Source of the DNA: Apoderus coryli
Lineage: Eukaryota > Arthropoda > Insecta > Coleoptera > Attelabidae
Assembly (NCBI GenBank): GCA_911728435.2
Contig: OU452201.1
Coordinates: forward strand, 868,001-932,000
DNA length: 64,000 nucleotides
Reading direction: 5' to 3'
This document shows, piece after piece, positions 49,931 to 61,949 of the stretch (its first letter is position 1; each line of letters opens with the position of its first letter). Position numbers and translations under genes: made by a program. Under the pieces are notes generated by a model that made no database searches, was not told where the DNA came from, and saw nothing but the letters and a program-made list of their open reading frames with translations.

Positions 49931-52147
49931 TTACTCAATACAGCATGAGGGTTGGGTTGTTTTAATGTTATCCAAATAAACCGGATCCGTAGCGAATTTG
50001 AGACACTTTGCACCCGTGAAATGTTCAAAGATCAATATTTCGTTATCACCATTTTTTAAAAATGGCGCAGGTAAATATGCCATTAATTGCGGTCCTAATT
50101 TACAATATCTCGCTAGAACGAAATTATTTACAATCAAGAAACCTTTAGCCCACTGTCGCATATCGATGTATGTATCTCTGATAATATCATCGCCAGTATC
50201 TATATTTAATATAGCTCTGTACAATTTAGGTCCAGTATTAGTAGTTAAATCTTTCCAATTCTTCAAAGCCTTTGTCCAATTTTCCTTGAACTCCAAAGGA
50301 TAGATTTGCCAATCTTTCAATGGTTTATTATCAAGACATACGTCGCCTTGCCAAAGACCTTTGTGTTGGTTAAATTGATGTAATTTACCATAATTAACAC
50401 GACCCCAGTTCTCAACTACCAAATCCAAGGTTGCATTTTTGTATGATACATCATCAGTAAGCTTTAGTTGGGAATCTTTCAACCGCCAATAACCAAAACC
50501 ATCTAAATCTGAGTGTTTTTCTAGTACTGGGGATATTAATTCTCCATTTACTAAAACCATTACTGTATCACATACTCTTCCACAAATCTTTAGTATCGAA
50601 TTAGAATCGATGTCAATATTACTTTGACGGTAAACTATATACCCATAACTTTGTCCTGAACCGTTGTTAATACCTTCTAGCATTTCCATTGATTTCAAAT
50701 CGACACTGTCAATTACATGTTCAGCTTGGCTCAGTAAATCATTTAGTGCTAGTTCACCAGTGATTTCGATATCGGAATATGCAGTTCTTTGAATTAATTC
50801 AGGCGGATCGGGTTGAATGAATTTTATTTGGGCATGTTTTTCTGTGAGTTTCCTTAACTTTTCGTATTTGAGCGTGTAATCACCATTTTCGGCCAATGGA
50901 GCATCGTAGTCGTAACTTGTGACGTCTGATTGGTAACCTGGAATTTTAATGACAGTACGTCAATTGTTGTTGTCAAGTAAAGCGTTTAATTCTATAAAGC
51001 AATATTTAAGTAGGTATTTATATACACTATATTCATTCAACAGACCTCGGTTGTCATCTGAGGAGTCTTTGAGATTTCCACCATTCATAAAGCCCCAATT
51101 CGTACCACCATGCATCATATACAAATTAAAGGATGCTCCAAAGCCTAGAATATCACTCAAAACCCCTGCAAAATCATCAGCGGTACGTGTATGATGTTTT
51201 TCTGTCCAGTGGTCAAACCAACCAGTCCAATATTCCATTACCATTAAGGGTTTCGATGGTTGATGTAATTTTAACAAACCTAATTCGAGAGCTGCTTTAC
51301 TTTGGAAATTAGCTGTCGCCAAAATGTCTGGTAACGTACCTGGAATTTTAAAAACACTAGTACAGCGTGAGTGTGATAGTAAATGATTATCTATACCTGC
51401 GAAGCCATTACTTGGTGTATCAGATGTAAAGAGCAGTTCAACAATACCATTTCTACGTAAAATATCTCGTAACTGTTTTAAATAGTCTGTGTCAATTGGC
51501 TTTGAGAATTCCTTGGTATTACCGTATTCATTCTCGATTTGAACGGCAATGATAGAACCGCCTTTAGTGAATTGTAGCGGTTCTAAACGTATTAACAGCT
51601 GTTTGAAGTACCTTTCAACAAATCGCATAAATACTGCGTCTGAGCTTCGTATTTTTATATCTTTACAGCACAACAGCCAGCTTGGTAGGCCACCGAATTC
51701 CCATTCAGCACAGATGTACGGTCCTGGCCGTAGAATTACTAGCAAATCTTCCTTTTGCGCCAATTGCACGAACTCCTCAATTTGTGTAAATTGCGTATCA
51801 AATACGAACTTACCTTCTTGCGGTTCATGCAAATTCCATGGTACGTATGTTTCCACACAATTCAATCCGGCTGCTCGGTATTTCCGCAGTCTATCCTGCC
51901 AATACGCTAGTTAAATTTAAAAACATGTCACTAGTTTGACTAATACGATTAGGCAAATTACAGAAATAGACAAGTGTGACTTACCTTTTGGAACACGAAA
52001 ATAATGCAGCGCGCCGCTGAATATTTTAATGTCCCTATTATTTAGTGTAAAATATGTTTGAGCATCACTTAAGCCAGCAGATATTCCACCGGATGTGTAA
52101 TAATCGTATATAGTTTGTAAATTAGAGGAATCTTCTCCTCTCGACAT
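49931..52147 (-). CDS. beta-galactosidase-like protein (GH35)
   Basis: Hydrolyses terminal beta-galactosides. Three exons, 52147-51985, 51906-51046 and 50937-49931, give 2,031 bp, 676 aa. The GH35 TIM barrel is recognised by SGALHYFRVPKAYWQDRLRK, then GLNCVETYVPWNLHEP, LLVILRPGPYICAEWEFGGLPSWLL, VQIENEYG (acid/base Glu about residue 181) and VMEYWTGWFDHW (nucleophile Glu about 279). YMMHGGTNWGFMNGGN, then SYDYDAPLAENGDYTLKY follow, and galactose-binding beta-sandwich domains fill about residues 350-670. It begins MSRGEDSSNLQTIYDYYTSG with no signal peptide, whereas lysosomal GLB1 has one. GLB1-like members differ at this point, or an upstream exon is missing. The exon 2 donor (G-GTCTGT) is weak but the frame and the family alignment fit. 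Short introns. Confidence 0.92.
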
Positions 52148-53502
52148 TATTAGATCTATTTATTTATTTTTTATTGAGCTTTATGCTAATTTTATAAATG
52201 AAGGTAGGTATTATAAGTACCTATAACCATAGCAAAGATTAATCTTTGACCATAGATAAACCGATTTATTTAATAATCGCCTGATAACGGTATATAATTA
52301 CATACAGTGACGACAAAAGTCACGCATAAATTTGATAAATTTCTTGTCTTGGAAAAAAAGTTTGCACATCATGACTTTTGGTTTTAAGATGCCCGTTTTG
52401 TGACGTAAGAGAAAAGTATACAGGCTCGATCGTGTTATTCAACCGTAAATATCTCGATAACCATTGCTTTAAGGCGAATTTCATAACATATCAAATATTG
52501 TTAGCACCTTCTAGAGAATCAAAAAGATGACCCTGTATACTTTTCTGTTACGACAAAAAAACGGTCAACTTAAAGCTAAAAGTGACATGTGCAAGTATTT
52601 CGTCTAAAAATTTTTCATTGGAATTTTTTTCGCACTTTTGTCTCACTGTATATTCTGAAATTGTGAAAGATAGCTTTTACCATCACTTGTGTCATCCTCA
52701 TTTACACTGTTGCCACATCTCCATTTTATTTTAAAATTTAAAAATAAAACTAGACCAACGTAAATACATTTATTCATACTTATTTTTATGATATGAATTT
52801 AATAATTATTATTAGTTTTCAATTGTATGTAATAATTATGTAAACAATAAATTATAAAAATGCATTTGTTTAAGTCAATTCATAAATCTATTTACATAAC
52901 ATATACATACCTACCGACCAATCAAATCAATCAATTGATGTCTTTTAAGGCCATTTGTTAACAAAACAATAATACACAATGTACACCTTAGACAAGAAAA
53001 GTCTAAGATGTACATTATATGGTTCGCATTTGGGGCGAATGTATTAAAAAGTAGAAACATGGTTTTGTAGCTTAAGTTATAATATTTTCGACGGCCAAAG
53101 TATTTCAATAAAATGTGATTTATTGTCTACGCTAAAAATTTACTGTATGTATAAGTAGCTGCTTCGTAATAAAATTTATTTATAACAAATATTTGGTCGG
53201 ACTTAACTTTGGTTTTGTATATTATTTCATAAACAAGAACAATAGAAGATATATCTATAATAACGTAAAACTTATATTGCAATTTGTCACTTTACTTGTG
53301 ATAACTGCAGAAAAAAATCTGTAGATGTGACATTTGGCGCGAATTTATGAAAAATATACATACAACATCGGAAGACACTTAATATTTCTCTTAAAAACCG
53401 TAGCATACATATCACAAGTAAAGTAGATATAGAATTACCAAAACATTTTGAAGATCAGCACCAGACTGGTAAATATTAAATCTATCTACAAACTATATTT
53501 CA
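52148..53502. other. intergenic with a TA-flanked MITE
   Basis: Between two minus-strand genes. It contains the 52305-52648 element, and the 3' UTR of the 53503-54774 gene should lie at the right end. The rest is AT-rich with no supported ORF. Confidence 0.45.
52305..52648. mobile_element. Tc1/mariner-type MITE
   Basis: Inverted ends CAGTGACGACAAAAGT and (right end, reverse complement) CAGTGAGACAAAAGTGCG, flanked by TA on each side (52303-52304 and 52649-52650). 344 bp, no transposase. Good fit to a non-autonomous Tc1/mariner-superfamily element. Confidence 0.7.
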
Positions 53503-54774
53503 TTACTGAATCCCTTCGACAAACGCCGTGTCATCTAACGTATGTAACCAGTTAAATATCATCATGTTTCGTTCGTATTTTGACAAAGGTTTTCCACGTT
53601 CTCTTTCGACATCCCTTATGGTAAGTGGTAGATTTTTTCCTGCTCGTTGTTTAGCCGCACGTAGCATAGCAGCGTTGGTACTACTGCTTGTCGATGCTGC
53701 TGATGTAGGTGATTTACTGGGTGTCGGACTTGCCCCTGGAACCGCAAGCCTAATTATTGGTCCGACGCTAAGATTATTTTGTGTTGCTTCTGTCGTAATG
53801 CTAGCGGTTGCTGTTGAAGGAGCCACTTCCAGTCTATCTAAGTTGAATTCACTTTGAGATAGACGTTCTAGGGCTTTGTAGGTGGTTAGTAAACGACGTT
53901 TAATGTAGTTTTGACGAACCTTAAAAAGAAAACAGTTTTACTCTTCTATTCATAAATTATTTTACTGGATATATTTGCAACCTTTTTGTTCACGGATCTT
54001 ATAAAATCTGCTGCCGTAAATGCAGGTGGGGGTGTACTTATAGTTTGATTATGCGTAGTCGTTTGGCCGCCATGCGGTGAAGGCAGTTGTGACGTGGAAG
54101 CCATATCGCCTACCGCTACCCATGTAGAACAAGATCTAAACAAAAATTAGTGTAGTATACATAATATCTAAACCCTCAATTATGATTAATATACCGAGAA
54201 GTATGATCCAGTCGTGCGTTTTCCAATATAAATCCAGACCTCTGTAGTGAATTCAACGCCAACTCAGATACAGCATTTCGTAAACCTGGCAACGCCTGAC
54301 ATTCATCAGGCGATGGTAGCTGACTGATATCGCTGGTGCTAAAACTTTTTTGAAGGCCGACTGCGGAAGATAATGCTGCACAACTTCGAATCAATTCAGT
54401 TTCTTCTTCGAACCATATTATTTCAGGAATATCCGCCGGTCTTTTGGTAAATTAAAATACTAATACTCAATTAAATCGTACACGTATATCAGTTATTATT
54501 ACCTGTTAATATTCCTGTGTTCCGGATTAGGGCTGTGTCCTCTAGCAATGGTTGATCCGGCATCGCATTTACCAAAACTTAACAATTTCCGGCCTGTGTG
54601 GATATCTGAGGCCACTGAACTTACAGAAAATAAACTTAAATCAGTCGTAACACTTTCATGGCTTGGCGATCTTAATATGCGACAGGCCACTGTTAACACT
54701 GGCGTTTGCGGTGTTAATTGTTGTTGATCTTCCATTTTGGTTGATACACTACTTACTGCGCTGATTATTGACAT
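53503..54774 (-). CDS. unrecognised Ser/Thr-rich protein, four exons
   Basis: Exons 54774-54503, 54440-54195, 54135-53982 and 53919-53503 join in frame to 1,089 bp, 362 aa. I do not recognise the family. The protein is Ser/Thr/Pro-rich and probably largely disordered, with ordered-looking islands: PSHESVTTDLSLFSVSSVAS (about 38-57), PADIPEIIWFEEETELIRSC (about 92-111), a Lys/Arg-rich helix VRQNYIKRRLLTTYKALERL (about 225-244) and a C-terminal KYERNMMIFNWLHTLDD (about 338-354). There is no signal peptide, membrane segment or Cys/His cluster. The islands and clean splicing suggest a real conserved gene, perhaps nuclear or an adaptor. The start could be Met14 (MEDQQQL) instead of Met1. Donor of exon 3 is GTTGCA, weaker than the rest. 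Divergent from CDC73. Confidence 0.7.
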
Positions 54775-55666
54775 TTGGAAAAAAGTTTGGTTTTTATTAA
54801 AAAAAAAAGTTACAGTTATTTTATTCTGTGCATTTGATTAGGTAATTGAGCATTAAACAGTTTGGTTTATTTATTTTCCTGAATTAAAATCATTAAATTC
54901 GAATGCGAGCTCGTATTTATAACAAGAGCAGTGGGTCTAAAACTTATTTACAAAAATTCTTTAAGATTCTGTTTTGTGATCAATAACTACCGATGACCGA
55001 AGCTAGCGCGCAGTTTCAGGGATAAAATATGTACCTAGGTGACAAATTGGATGAGATAATATCAAAATTAATGCATTTTGTAGCAAAAAAGCTCTACAGG
55101 GTGTTTTCAATTATTCCAATAATATAAATATTTTTTAAATAAAATTTGAATTATAACAAAAACAAAATATTAACAATAAAATGTTTCTGATTTTTAATGC
55201 CCTAATTCCGATAAACCAAATTTCTTCGAAATTTTTAAATTTAAATTGATTACTACTTTTGAATTCAAATTTATCAACTAATAAGTTATTTTTACAAAAC
55301 AAACCATACGTTATACAAGTGAGTTTAAAGATAATCCTCACTCCTCAAATGAGTTCAACTTATGTGAGTGGCAAAAAAACAACGCTTTTGGTCCTGGTAA
55401 TGCTTTTTCTTTGAATTTTGTTGAACATTAATATCCCGGTTTAACAGAGTAGTTCAATTGCGTAATAAGCAACACAACCAATATTTGTGGTGTTAGTAAA
55501 CCTGTTTGTCAAAACATGACATATGACGTGAGTTTGTCCTAATTTTGTATATAACATGAAAAAGTTTCGTTGTTTTGGTTTCTTCTACCTAGCACAAGTT
55601 AGTTTTTCTGCAAACTTATGGTAGCAATTTTCTAATATTTCTAAAAAAAACATTCAATACTAAACC
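54775..55666. promoter_or_regulatory. head-to-head interval, unknown gene and CDC73
   Basis: 892 bp between start codons. It contains an ACAGGGTGT transposon-end-like motif near 55095 and a repeat at about 55335-55369 that matches one at 60091-60120 (AATCCTCA...TTCAACTnATGTGAGT). No TATA box is convincing. Confidence 0.45.
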
Positions 55667-57665
55667 ATGGCGGATCCACTGAGTTTACTTAGACAATATA
55701 ATGTCAACAAAAAGGAAATTATTGAACGAGATGGTCAAATCATATTTGGGGAGTTTTCTTGGCCTAGAAATGTTAAGACAAACTACCTTATGTATGGGTA
55801 AGTAAATCAATTTGTACTATTAACATTGTATCTATAATAAATTAATCATATCTGTATTTTAGTTGTGGTAAAGACGGTGTAGCCAAAGAATATTACACAC
55901 TCGAGTGTCTGTTATTTATTTTAAAAAACGTGTCTCTAACTCATCCTGTATATGTACGTCAAGCAGCAGCAGAAAATATACCAGTAGTACGTCGGCCTGA
56001 CCGTAAAGAATTACTAGCATATCTAAATGGCGAGACTGCAAGTTGTCCAGCAATCGATAAAAGCGCCCCATTAGAGATACCAACGCAAGTTAAAAGATCC
56101 GCCGATTATGATGGACCTGAAAGTATTGCTAAGAAGCCGAGATTTGAAGACACACACGTCCAAAAGGTAGTAGAATTTATCACTTTATTATCAATGTTAT
56201 TTAATTTTTTTGGAAATAGGTTCGAGAAAAACTCGCTGCACGTCTTGATGCCCCTAAAGAAGCTTCCGTTACAGTCGATAATATCAAGTCGCTTAGTGAG
56301 GCTATGTCAGTTGAGAAGATTGCGGCTATTAAAGCGAAACGTTTAGCTAAAAAAAGAACGACAATCAAAGGTAAAATACAGATTAAGACATCGACATAAA
56401 GGTATGACGGTTAACCCTTTTTTCAATAATTGCAGGTAACGACGATATTGGTCAGGAATACGACATTAGGGCAATCTTAGACCTTGATGTAGATATTACG
56501 AAGGATATAATTAGCAGAGAACGACAGTGGCGTACGAGGTACGTCATATTATAACAATTGTTTTAAAAATAATACCTAATGAATTAAAATATTTTGTAGG
56601 ACGACTATCTTGCAGTCAACTGGGAAAAATTTCGCCAAAAATATTCTAGCCATGTTACACAGTATCAAAGCTAGAGAGGAAGGTAGATCGAGACCTCAAC
56701 CAGCGCAACCGCTGGTTACACCTAGGCAGACTCCTCTAAGGCCTGCTGCTCAGCCTTCGGTCTATAACAGATACGATCAAGAAAGGTTCAATAGACAAAA
56801 GGATGAAACTGAAGGTATAACACTGGTTTCTCGTACGTCTGCTTTCTATAACCACCAACGTATTTTCAGGCTTCAAAATCGATACAATGGGTACCTATCA
56901 CGGTATGACATTGAAGTCTGTCACTGAGGGTCAGCCAAAGACCAGGCCGCAACCGCAACCTCAACAACCGTTGCCTGTAAGTCAGGCACGACCACAACCG
57001 GGTATGCCTCAAAAACGTGTCTCCCGGACACCTATTATAATTATACCAGCAGGAACTTACTCGTTATTGTCAATGTACAATGTAAAGGACATACTACAAG
57101 ATCTGAAATTCGTCACTCAAGAACAAAAGAAGGCAATGGGAGGTAAACGGGACAATGAAGTTTTGATACAGCGAGTGAAAGGAGGTCAAACAGTTCCATA
57201 TCGTGTTGTTGATAATCCGTCAAAGCTTTCTCCGGCCGATTGGGACAGGTTAGAAATATGTTATTTATCAATTGATATATTATGTTAGATTCGATCCGTA
57301 GTCTATTCAAACAACTGTGATAAACGTTCGTGTTTGTTCCAGAGTTGTAGCAGTGTTTGTAATGGGTCCAGCGTGGCAGTTTAAAGGCTATCCTTGGGAA
57401 ACGCCTGTAGAGATATTCGACAAAATCGCAGCCTTCCATTTGAAATATGATGAGATGAAAATTGATCCGAATGTGGAAAAGTGGGCAGTGACAGTTATTC
57501 AGTTGTCCCGAACTAAGCGCCATCTGGATAGAGCTGCACTTATGGTGTTTTGGGAGAAACTTGACAAGTATTTATCTTTAGATCTATTTTATGTACATTA
57601 TTTATCTTTTTTCTTTTCTTTTTTTCAGACATATTTTGCAACATAAGCCACATTTGAGATTTTAA
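55667..57665 (+). CDS. CDC73: parafibromin (CDC73), PAF1 complex
   Basis: Subunit of the PAF1 elongation complex on RNA polymerase II; hyrax in fly, also a Wnt co-factor. Exons 55667-55797, 55863-56166, 56220-56370, 56436-56538, 56600-56814, 56870-57248, 57343-57567 and 57629-57665 give 1,545 bp, 514 aa against about 530 in human. The N-terminus [18 protein letters not shown], then [13 protein letters not shown] and [20 protein letters not shown] are near-invariant. [20 protein letters not shown] and [20 protein letters not shown] occupy the middle. The C-terminal Ras-like domain runs [20 protein letters not shown] to [15 protein letters not shown] and [17 protein letters not shown], intact to the stop. 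A Pro/Gln-rich linker lies before it. The poly(A) signal is at 57811. First of three tandem plus-strand genes. Confidence 0.96.
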
Positions 57666-58407
57666 GGAATTGATATATCTGCTCTTTAGAAATCATAAGG
57701 TACAGGAATATAGCTCTTGTAAATTGATTTCATTTTTATAGAATATTTTGTATAGAATTTGTAAATAAGAATATACCTGTTCGACAGGTCTTTAATGCAA
57801 GATTACATTAAATAAAGTATCAAACTATACTAAAATTCTGTGTTTTAGATCATTTATTTTCCTATTATTTTAAATTTTATTGGTTAAATCAAATTTTACA
57901 GCACAGTATAGCTATTTCGAAAAAAATGTTTAAACCGCATGATCCAAATGAAGCTGAGTATTTTTAATACTAGCGAAACTTACAATGTGGCCTTATGGGC
58001 GATCATGCTCTTCTTCAATAGAAATGTTAGTACAATAACGTCAAGAATAAAATTCAATGTCTTTATAAAGACCTAATCTTCTCAAAATGTACTTTTTTCT
58101 TTTTTGCCTGTACTAGCGCTATCTCTCTCACAAGCTGCAATCATCGAGGAAAGTAAATCTATAAGTTATTAGTCAATGATTATAATAGTGCAAGTCCGAT
58201 ACCAAATCACTTAAATCTCACTTTATAGGGAGTTGCGTGTAACAAACTCAATTTAACTTCATTTTTAACCTAAAACTATTGAGCCTGAAGTTAACTGATG
58301 TGAGGATATTCAGTTCACTTAACAATATAAATAATTAACCCAACATTTCAAAGTAAATAAACAATATTTAATTTTTGATAGCAATTATCTCGAATTAAAG
58401 TATTAAA
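57666..58407 (+). promoter_or_regulatory. CDC73-VPS72 intergenic spacer
   Basis: 742 bp containing the CDC73 3' UTR and the VPS72 promoter. AACTGATGTGAG at 58293-58304, about 104 bp upstream of the VPS72 ATG, recurs at 60108-60119 and (one change) at 55357-55368. Confidence 0.45.
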
Positions 58408-59734
58408 ATGGAACGAGAAAGGCGAAATAACGCGGGGAATCGCATGTCGAAACTGTTAGATGAGGAAGAAGAATGCCAGGATGATTTTTACAAACAAAAC
58501 TATGGTGGTTTCGAAGAAACTGCATCCGATAATGAATATGAGTTAGTGTCGTTCTGTACTGATTAAACTATGTTAATAAAAACTTTCATTCATGTTATAG
58601 GGCTGAAGAAGAAGGTGAAGATGTTGTTGATTCAGATTTCAGTATAGACGAAGATGACGAACCTATCTCAGATAATGAAGAAGAAAACCAAAAAAAGAGA
58701 CGTAGACTAGTTACGAAAGCTTATAAGGTAAGTACCTTCACTACACACATCCAACCGATAACTACTAGTGTTACTACTAAGTATTTCACTTAAGGAACCC
58801 GCACCAGATCAAATTAAGGAAAAACAGAAGCCGAAAGTGGTGAAACATGAGACGCCGAAGGCACAGAGATTCCAGCCGGAATCAAGTGAACCTTACGGTA
58901 AGGCATTTTAATCAAGTGATTTTGATTTTAGTATAATATTTGTATATGTTATAGGAAGAAAATCAATCAGAAAATCCACAGCAGCAAAATCAGCGGAAAC
59001 AGCTCAAAGAATTAAAGTACGTGATCTTGAGCAGAAACGGAAAGTAAGGCGACCTAAAGAAGAGGAATGGGTGCCAACACAAGAAGAATTACTTGAAGAA
59101 GCCAAAATAACTGAACTCGAAAATCTACAATCTTTAGAACGATATCAACAGCTAGAGAATGAGAAAAAGACTAAAAGACCACATAAAAAATCATTTTCTG
59201 GACCAACTATCCTTTATAGATCGACCAGGATGCCTTTGATAACTGAGATTAAACCAATTGACGGGTTTGTTTTATTTCAATCAAATATAATTAATCATTT
59301 TCAAGTTTTTTTATTTCCAGTGATATTAAAGCAGATACCGAGTCTATTGAAAGAACATTTATAACAATTTGTAATGATCCTCATGATAAAATGTTTAAGA
59401 AATTGTTTAATATTAAACCCCCAGCAGTTCCCCCGAAAAAATTGAAATGTGCGGTTACAGGGTGAGTTTACATTAATTTAAGCGATATTGAATTTAATTT
59501 AAACTTTTCTGGTGTAGACAACCAGCAATGTACGTTGACCCGGTCACCTGGGTTCCATATCGAAACAGTACTTGCTTGAAAGTAATACGGCATGCCTACT
59601 ATCAAGAGTTAGAAAAGCATGGTGATAAAAGTAATCCAGTGGTTGCAGATTTTGTTAAATGGTTTACCAAAAATAAGGAAAGACTGAAACGGGAAATGAT
59701 ATTTCATGCACAGAAAATTAATATGAACTCATAA
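58408..59734 (+). CDS. VPS72: VPS72/YL-1, H2A.Z chaperone of SWR1/SRCAP
   Basis: Binds the H2A.Z-H2B dimer for histone exchange by SRCAP and TIP60 complexes in the nucleus. Exons 58408-58541, 58601-58727, 58795-58897, 58955-59264, 59321-59461 and 59518-59734 give 1,032 bp, 343 aa. Residues 1-45 hold RNNAGNRMSKLLDEEEE, FYKQNYGGFEE. An acidic segment (AEEEGEDVVDSDFSIDEDDE) and a basic run KKRRRLV follow, matching the H2A.Z-binding region. RKSIRKSTAAKSAETAQRIK and an acidic coiled coil (EEEWVPTQEELLEEAKITEL) come next. The C-terminal YL1 domain reads CAVTGQPAMYVDPVTWVPYR, then CLKVIRHAYY. Splice sites and frame are good throughout. The poly(A) signal is at 59778-59783. Confidence 0.96.
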
Positions 59735-60481
59735 TATGTTAGGAATTTATTGTCAAAATAATTTTTATTTTATTTACAATAAACAACTAACTACATAAGA
59801 ATTTATTCTTACGTATTCTATAAAATAACTGATACCACAGAAAAGGGAAGCTGATACCTACCCCTACCTACCTATCCTGCTATTTCATAAAAAATGTTCC
59901 AACATCATCAGAAATCTGTGTAGAAATTAAGTTACTGATACTCTGGTACATAAGTATTGTCCATCACTAAAATGTTTTCTTGTATTTTCAGTTATGGCAA
60001 TATAAATTTTTTTAATTCAACCTCACTTTATCATGCGTTCCATCAGAAAATGATTCTTATTTGACTCGTCTGCAACCCGAGGAAGTTGAAAATCCTCATA
60101 TCAGTTCAACTGATGTGAGTACATAAGCGAAATTCACAATTGTCAACAAAATCATCTGATATATAATTGGTAATGACAAGACTTTGTTTTGGGTAGTAAT
60201 AAAAAATTAAGTCTGCAAATAAATTATTGAATATTTGATCATTGTTTAAAAAGTACACTATTATTAAAATTAAGTGTGAATCAAAAGATTTTTTAAATTA
60301 AATATTACAATTCATATTATAGGTGCAAGTTAGGAAAAAACATTACAAATGATTTTTAGACATACATAAAAACTAAATTACAAGGTAAAAATCTTATTTT
60401 TGAATGGAATTAACTTGATGACTCACTATTTTTAACTAATTTTATGTGCTCCTTAGTGATTAAAACGATTTGGTAATAAAG
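59735..60481 (+). promoter_or_regulatory. VPS72-UBAP1 intergenic spacer
   Basis: 747 bp with the VPS72 3' UTR and the UBAP1 promoter/5' UTR. A near-palindrome CTCATATCAGTT-C-AACTGATGTGAG sits at 60095-60119 (one mismatched pair). TTTTAACTAA with CTCCTTAG just before the ATG could be a 5' UTR acceptor. Confidence 0.45.
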
Positions 60482-61949
60482 ATGTCATACACAGATGGAC
60501 TTAAAGTAAAAATATCAGAAAAGTACAAACCGCCTAGAAAAATTAACTTAGCTATGACCTATTCCCAAAGGCTTACATTAAATAAACAGATCCAGGATAA
60601 TATGCCACAGTACGATTTCTCAGTTGAGCAAGATTTAGCAGAAAAACTAAATGAATGGCGTAACATTAGAAAAAATAATTTAGAGACCAGGAAAGTTAGA
60701 ATAGAAAACGCGAGAAAAGAATTTGTAGATGACATAAAGAAGAAACGAGAGATTGAAAAAGAGCAAGAAATAACTACCTCTGAAGTAAGAGTACTAATCA
60801 AATTGGGTTTCCTTAGGTTTATGATAAAGAATAAGTGCCTTAGAACAATTTATTTGGAATTCGTTTTAAGTTGCGTTGGAAGTTTTGGGCTTTTTCAAAT
60901 AATTTCTATACTATATTAGTTACTCTTAATTTTTTATTTCAGTGTGACGAAATTACAGTTTCTAGTAATCACCAGGAATTACCAATAACATCGATAAATA
61001 ATCAACAACCTTCTGTTAACTATTTAAGTAACGGTATTTTGATGCCGACGCAAGCCTCATATTCATACTCCACTATTTTAACACCAGTACCGCTCACGGC
61101 GTCACAACCTATTTCTAGCCACAATTTCTCAACAGCATCTACTAAACGATCATTTAATATATCTGAATTTGAAGAAGACACATATAGTCCGTTCGATAAC
61201 ATGGAATTAAAATCAATAAACGACTTAGAGGAACTTGCGCAAGTCCTGAAAAGTGAAAATACTACCGTCACATCTTCATCTACACTACCAACAGCTCATT
61301 CAACATACAATAATAGTCACTATACTAACAATAATTATAATCAAACTTTCACATACATTCCAAATGCGTATAGTTTGCAACCAGTTCAGTCATCATATTC
61401 GCATACAAACGGTTATTATAGTCACAATTATCCAGATATAACCTCAAATAATATGTACTATACGTCACCGCTTCCGCAAATGTCAAAACAGGAGCGGACC
61501 AATTGCAAGAGCGTACCAGATATTGTCCAATCAGTGAATGAGGAATTAGCAGGAGTTGATTTGAATCGACCAGTGGCGCGAGCATCGCGACCCAAAAGTA
61601 CTGAGACTGTATTTAGAGATAAACCAAGAGATGATACTGAAAAGTTAATGAGCGATATGGAAGATACAGAAAGGGAAATGTGTCGCAGTATTTGTTCCAT
61701 GGGATTTCCACTGTCAAGGGTTGTGAGAGTTTACAAAAGGCTGGGAAATGACCAGAAAAAGGTATAGTTAGTTAATAATGTGGAATGATTTATTTGTTAT
61801 TTTATTATTATTGTGATTTTCAGATTGTTGACCATTTGTTAACGCTGTCAGAACTATTGGACATAGGTTTTTCAGAATCGAAAATATCGGACGCATTAAT
61901 TCAATTTGATAATGATAAAGATAAGGCATTAGATAGCTTAATATCGTAA
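60482..61949 (+). CDS. UBAP1: UBAP1, ESCRT-I subunit
   Basis: Ubiquitin-binding subunit of an endosomal ESCRT-I, sorting receptors into multivesicular bodies. Exons 60482-60784, 60943-61761 and 61824-61949 give 1,248 bp, 415 aa. The N-terminus MSYTDGLKVKISEKYKPPRK is the UMA motif, which docks ESCRT-I. A Lys/Glu/Arg-rich helix follows (about 45-100). The middle (about 105-310) is Ser/Thr/Asn/Tyr-rich low-complexity sequence. The C-terminus has two UBA-type repeats, the SOUBA region: MCRSICSMGFPLSRVVRVYKR, then IVDHLLTLSELLDIGFSESK, IQFDNDKDKALDSLIS. The upstream TTG/ATG-like codons at 60470 are not used. The Met at 60482 matches the family start. Last of the three tandem plus-strand genes. 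Confidence 0.93.

Noticed and set aside
53528..53857. 109-codon plus-strand frame opposite the unknown gene
   Set aside because: Complement of a low-complexity coding exon; the minus-strand frame has the spliced context and island motifs.
57960..58190. Possible snRNA or repeat similarity with 62390-62560
   Set aside because: Only short shared words (TCTCTCT, AATGTGG); no fold or box that I can support.
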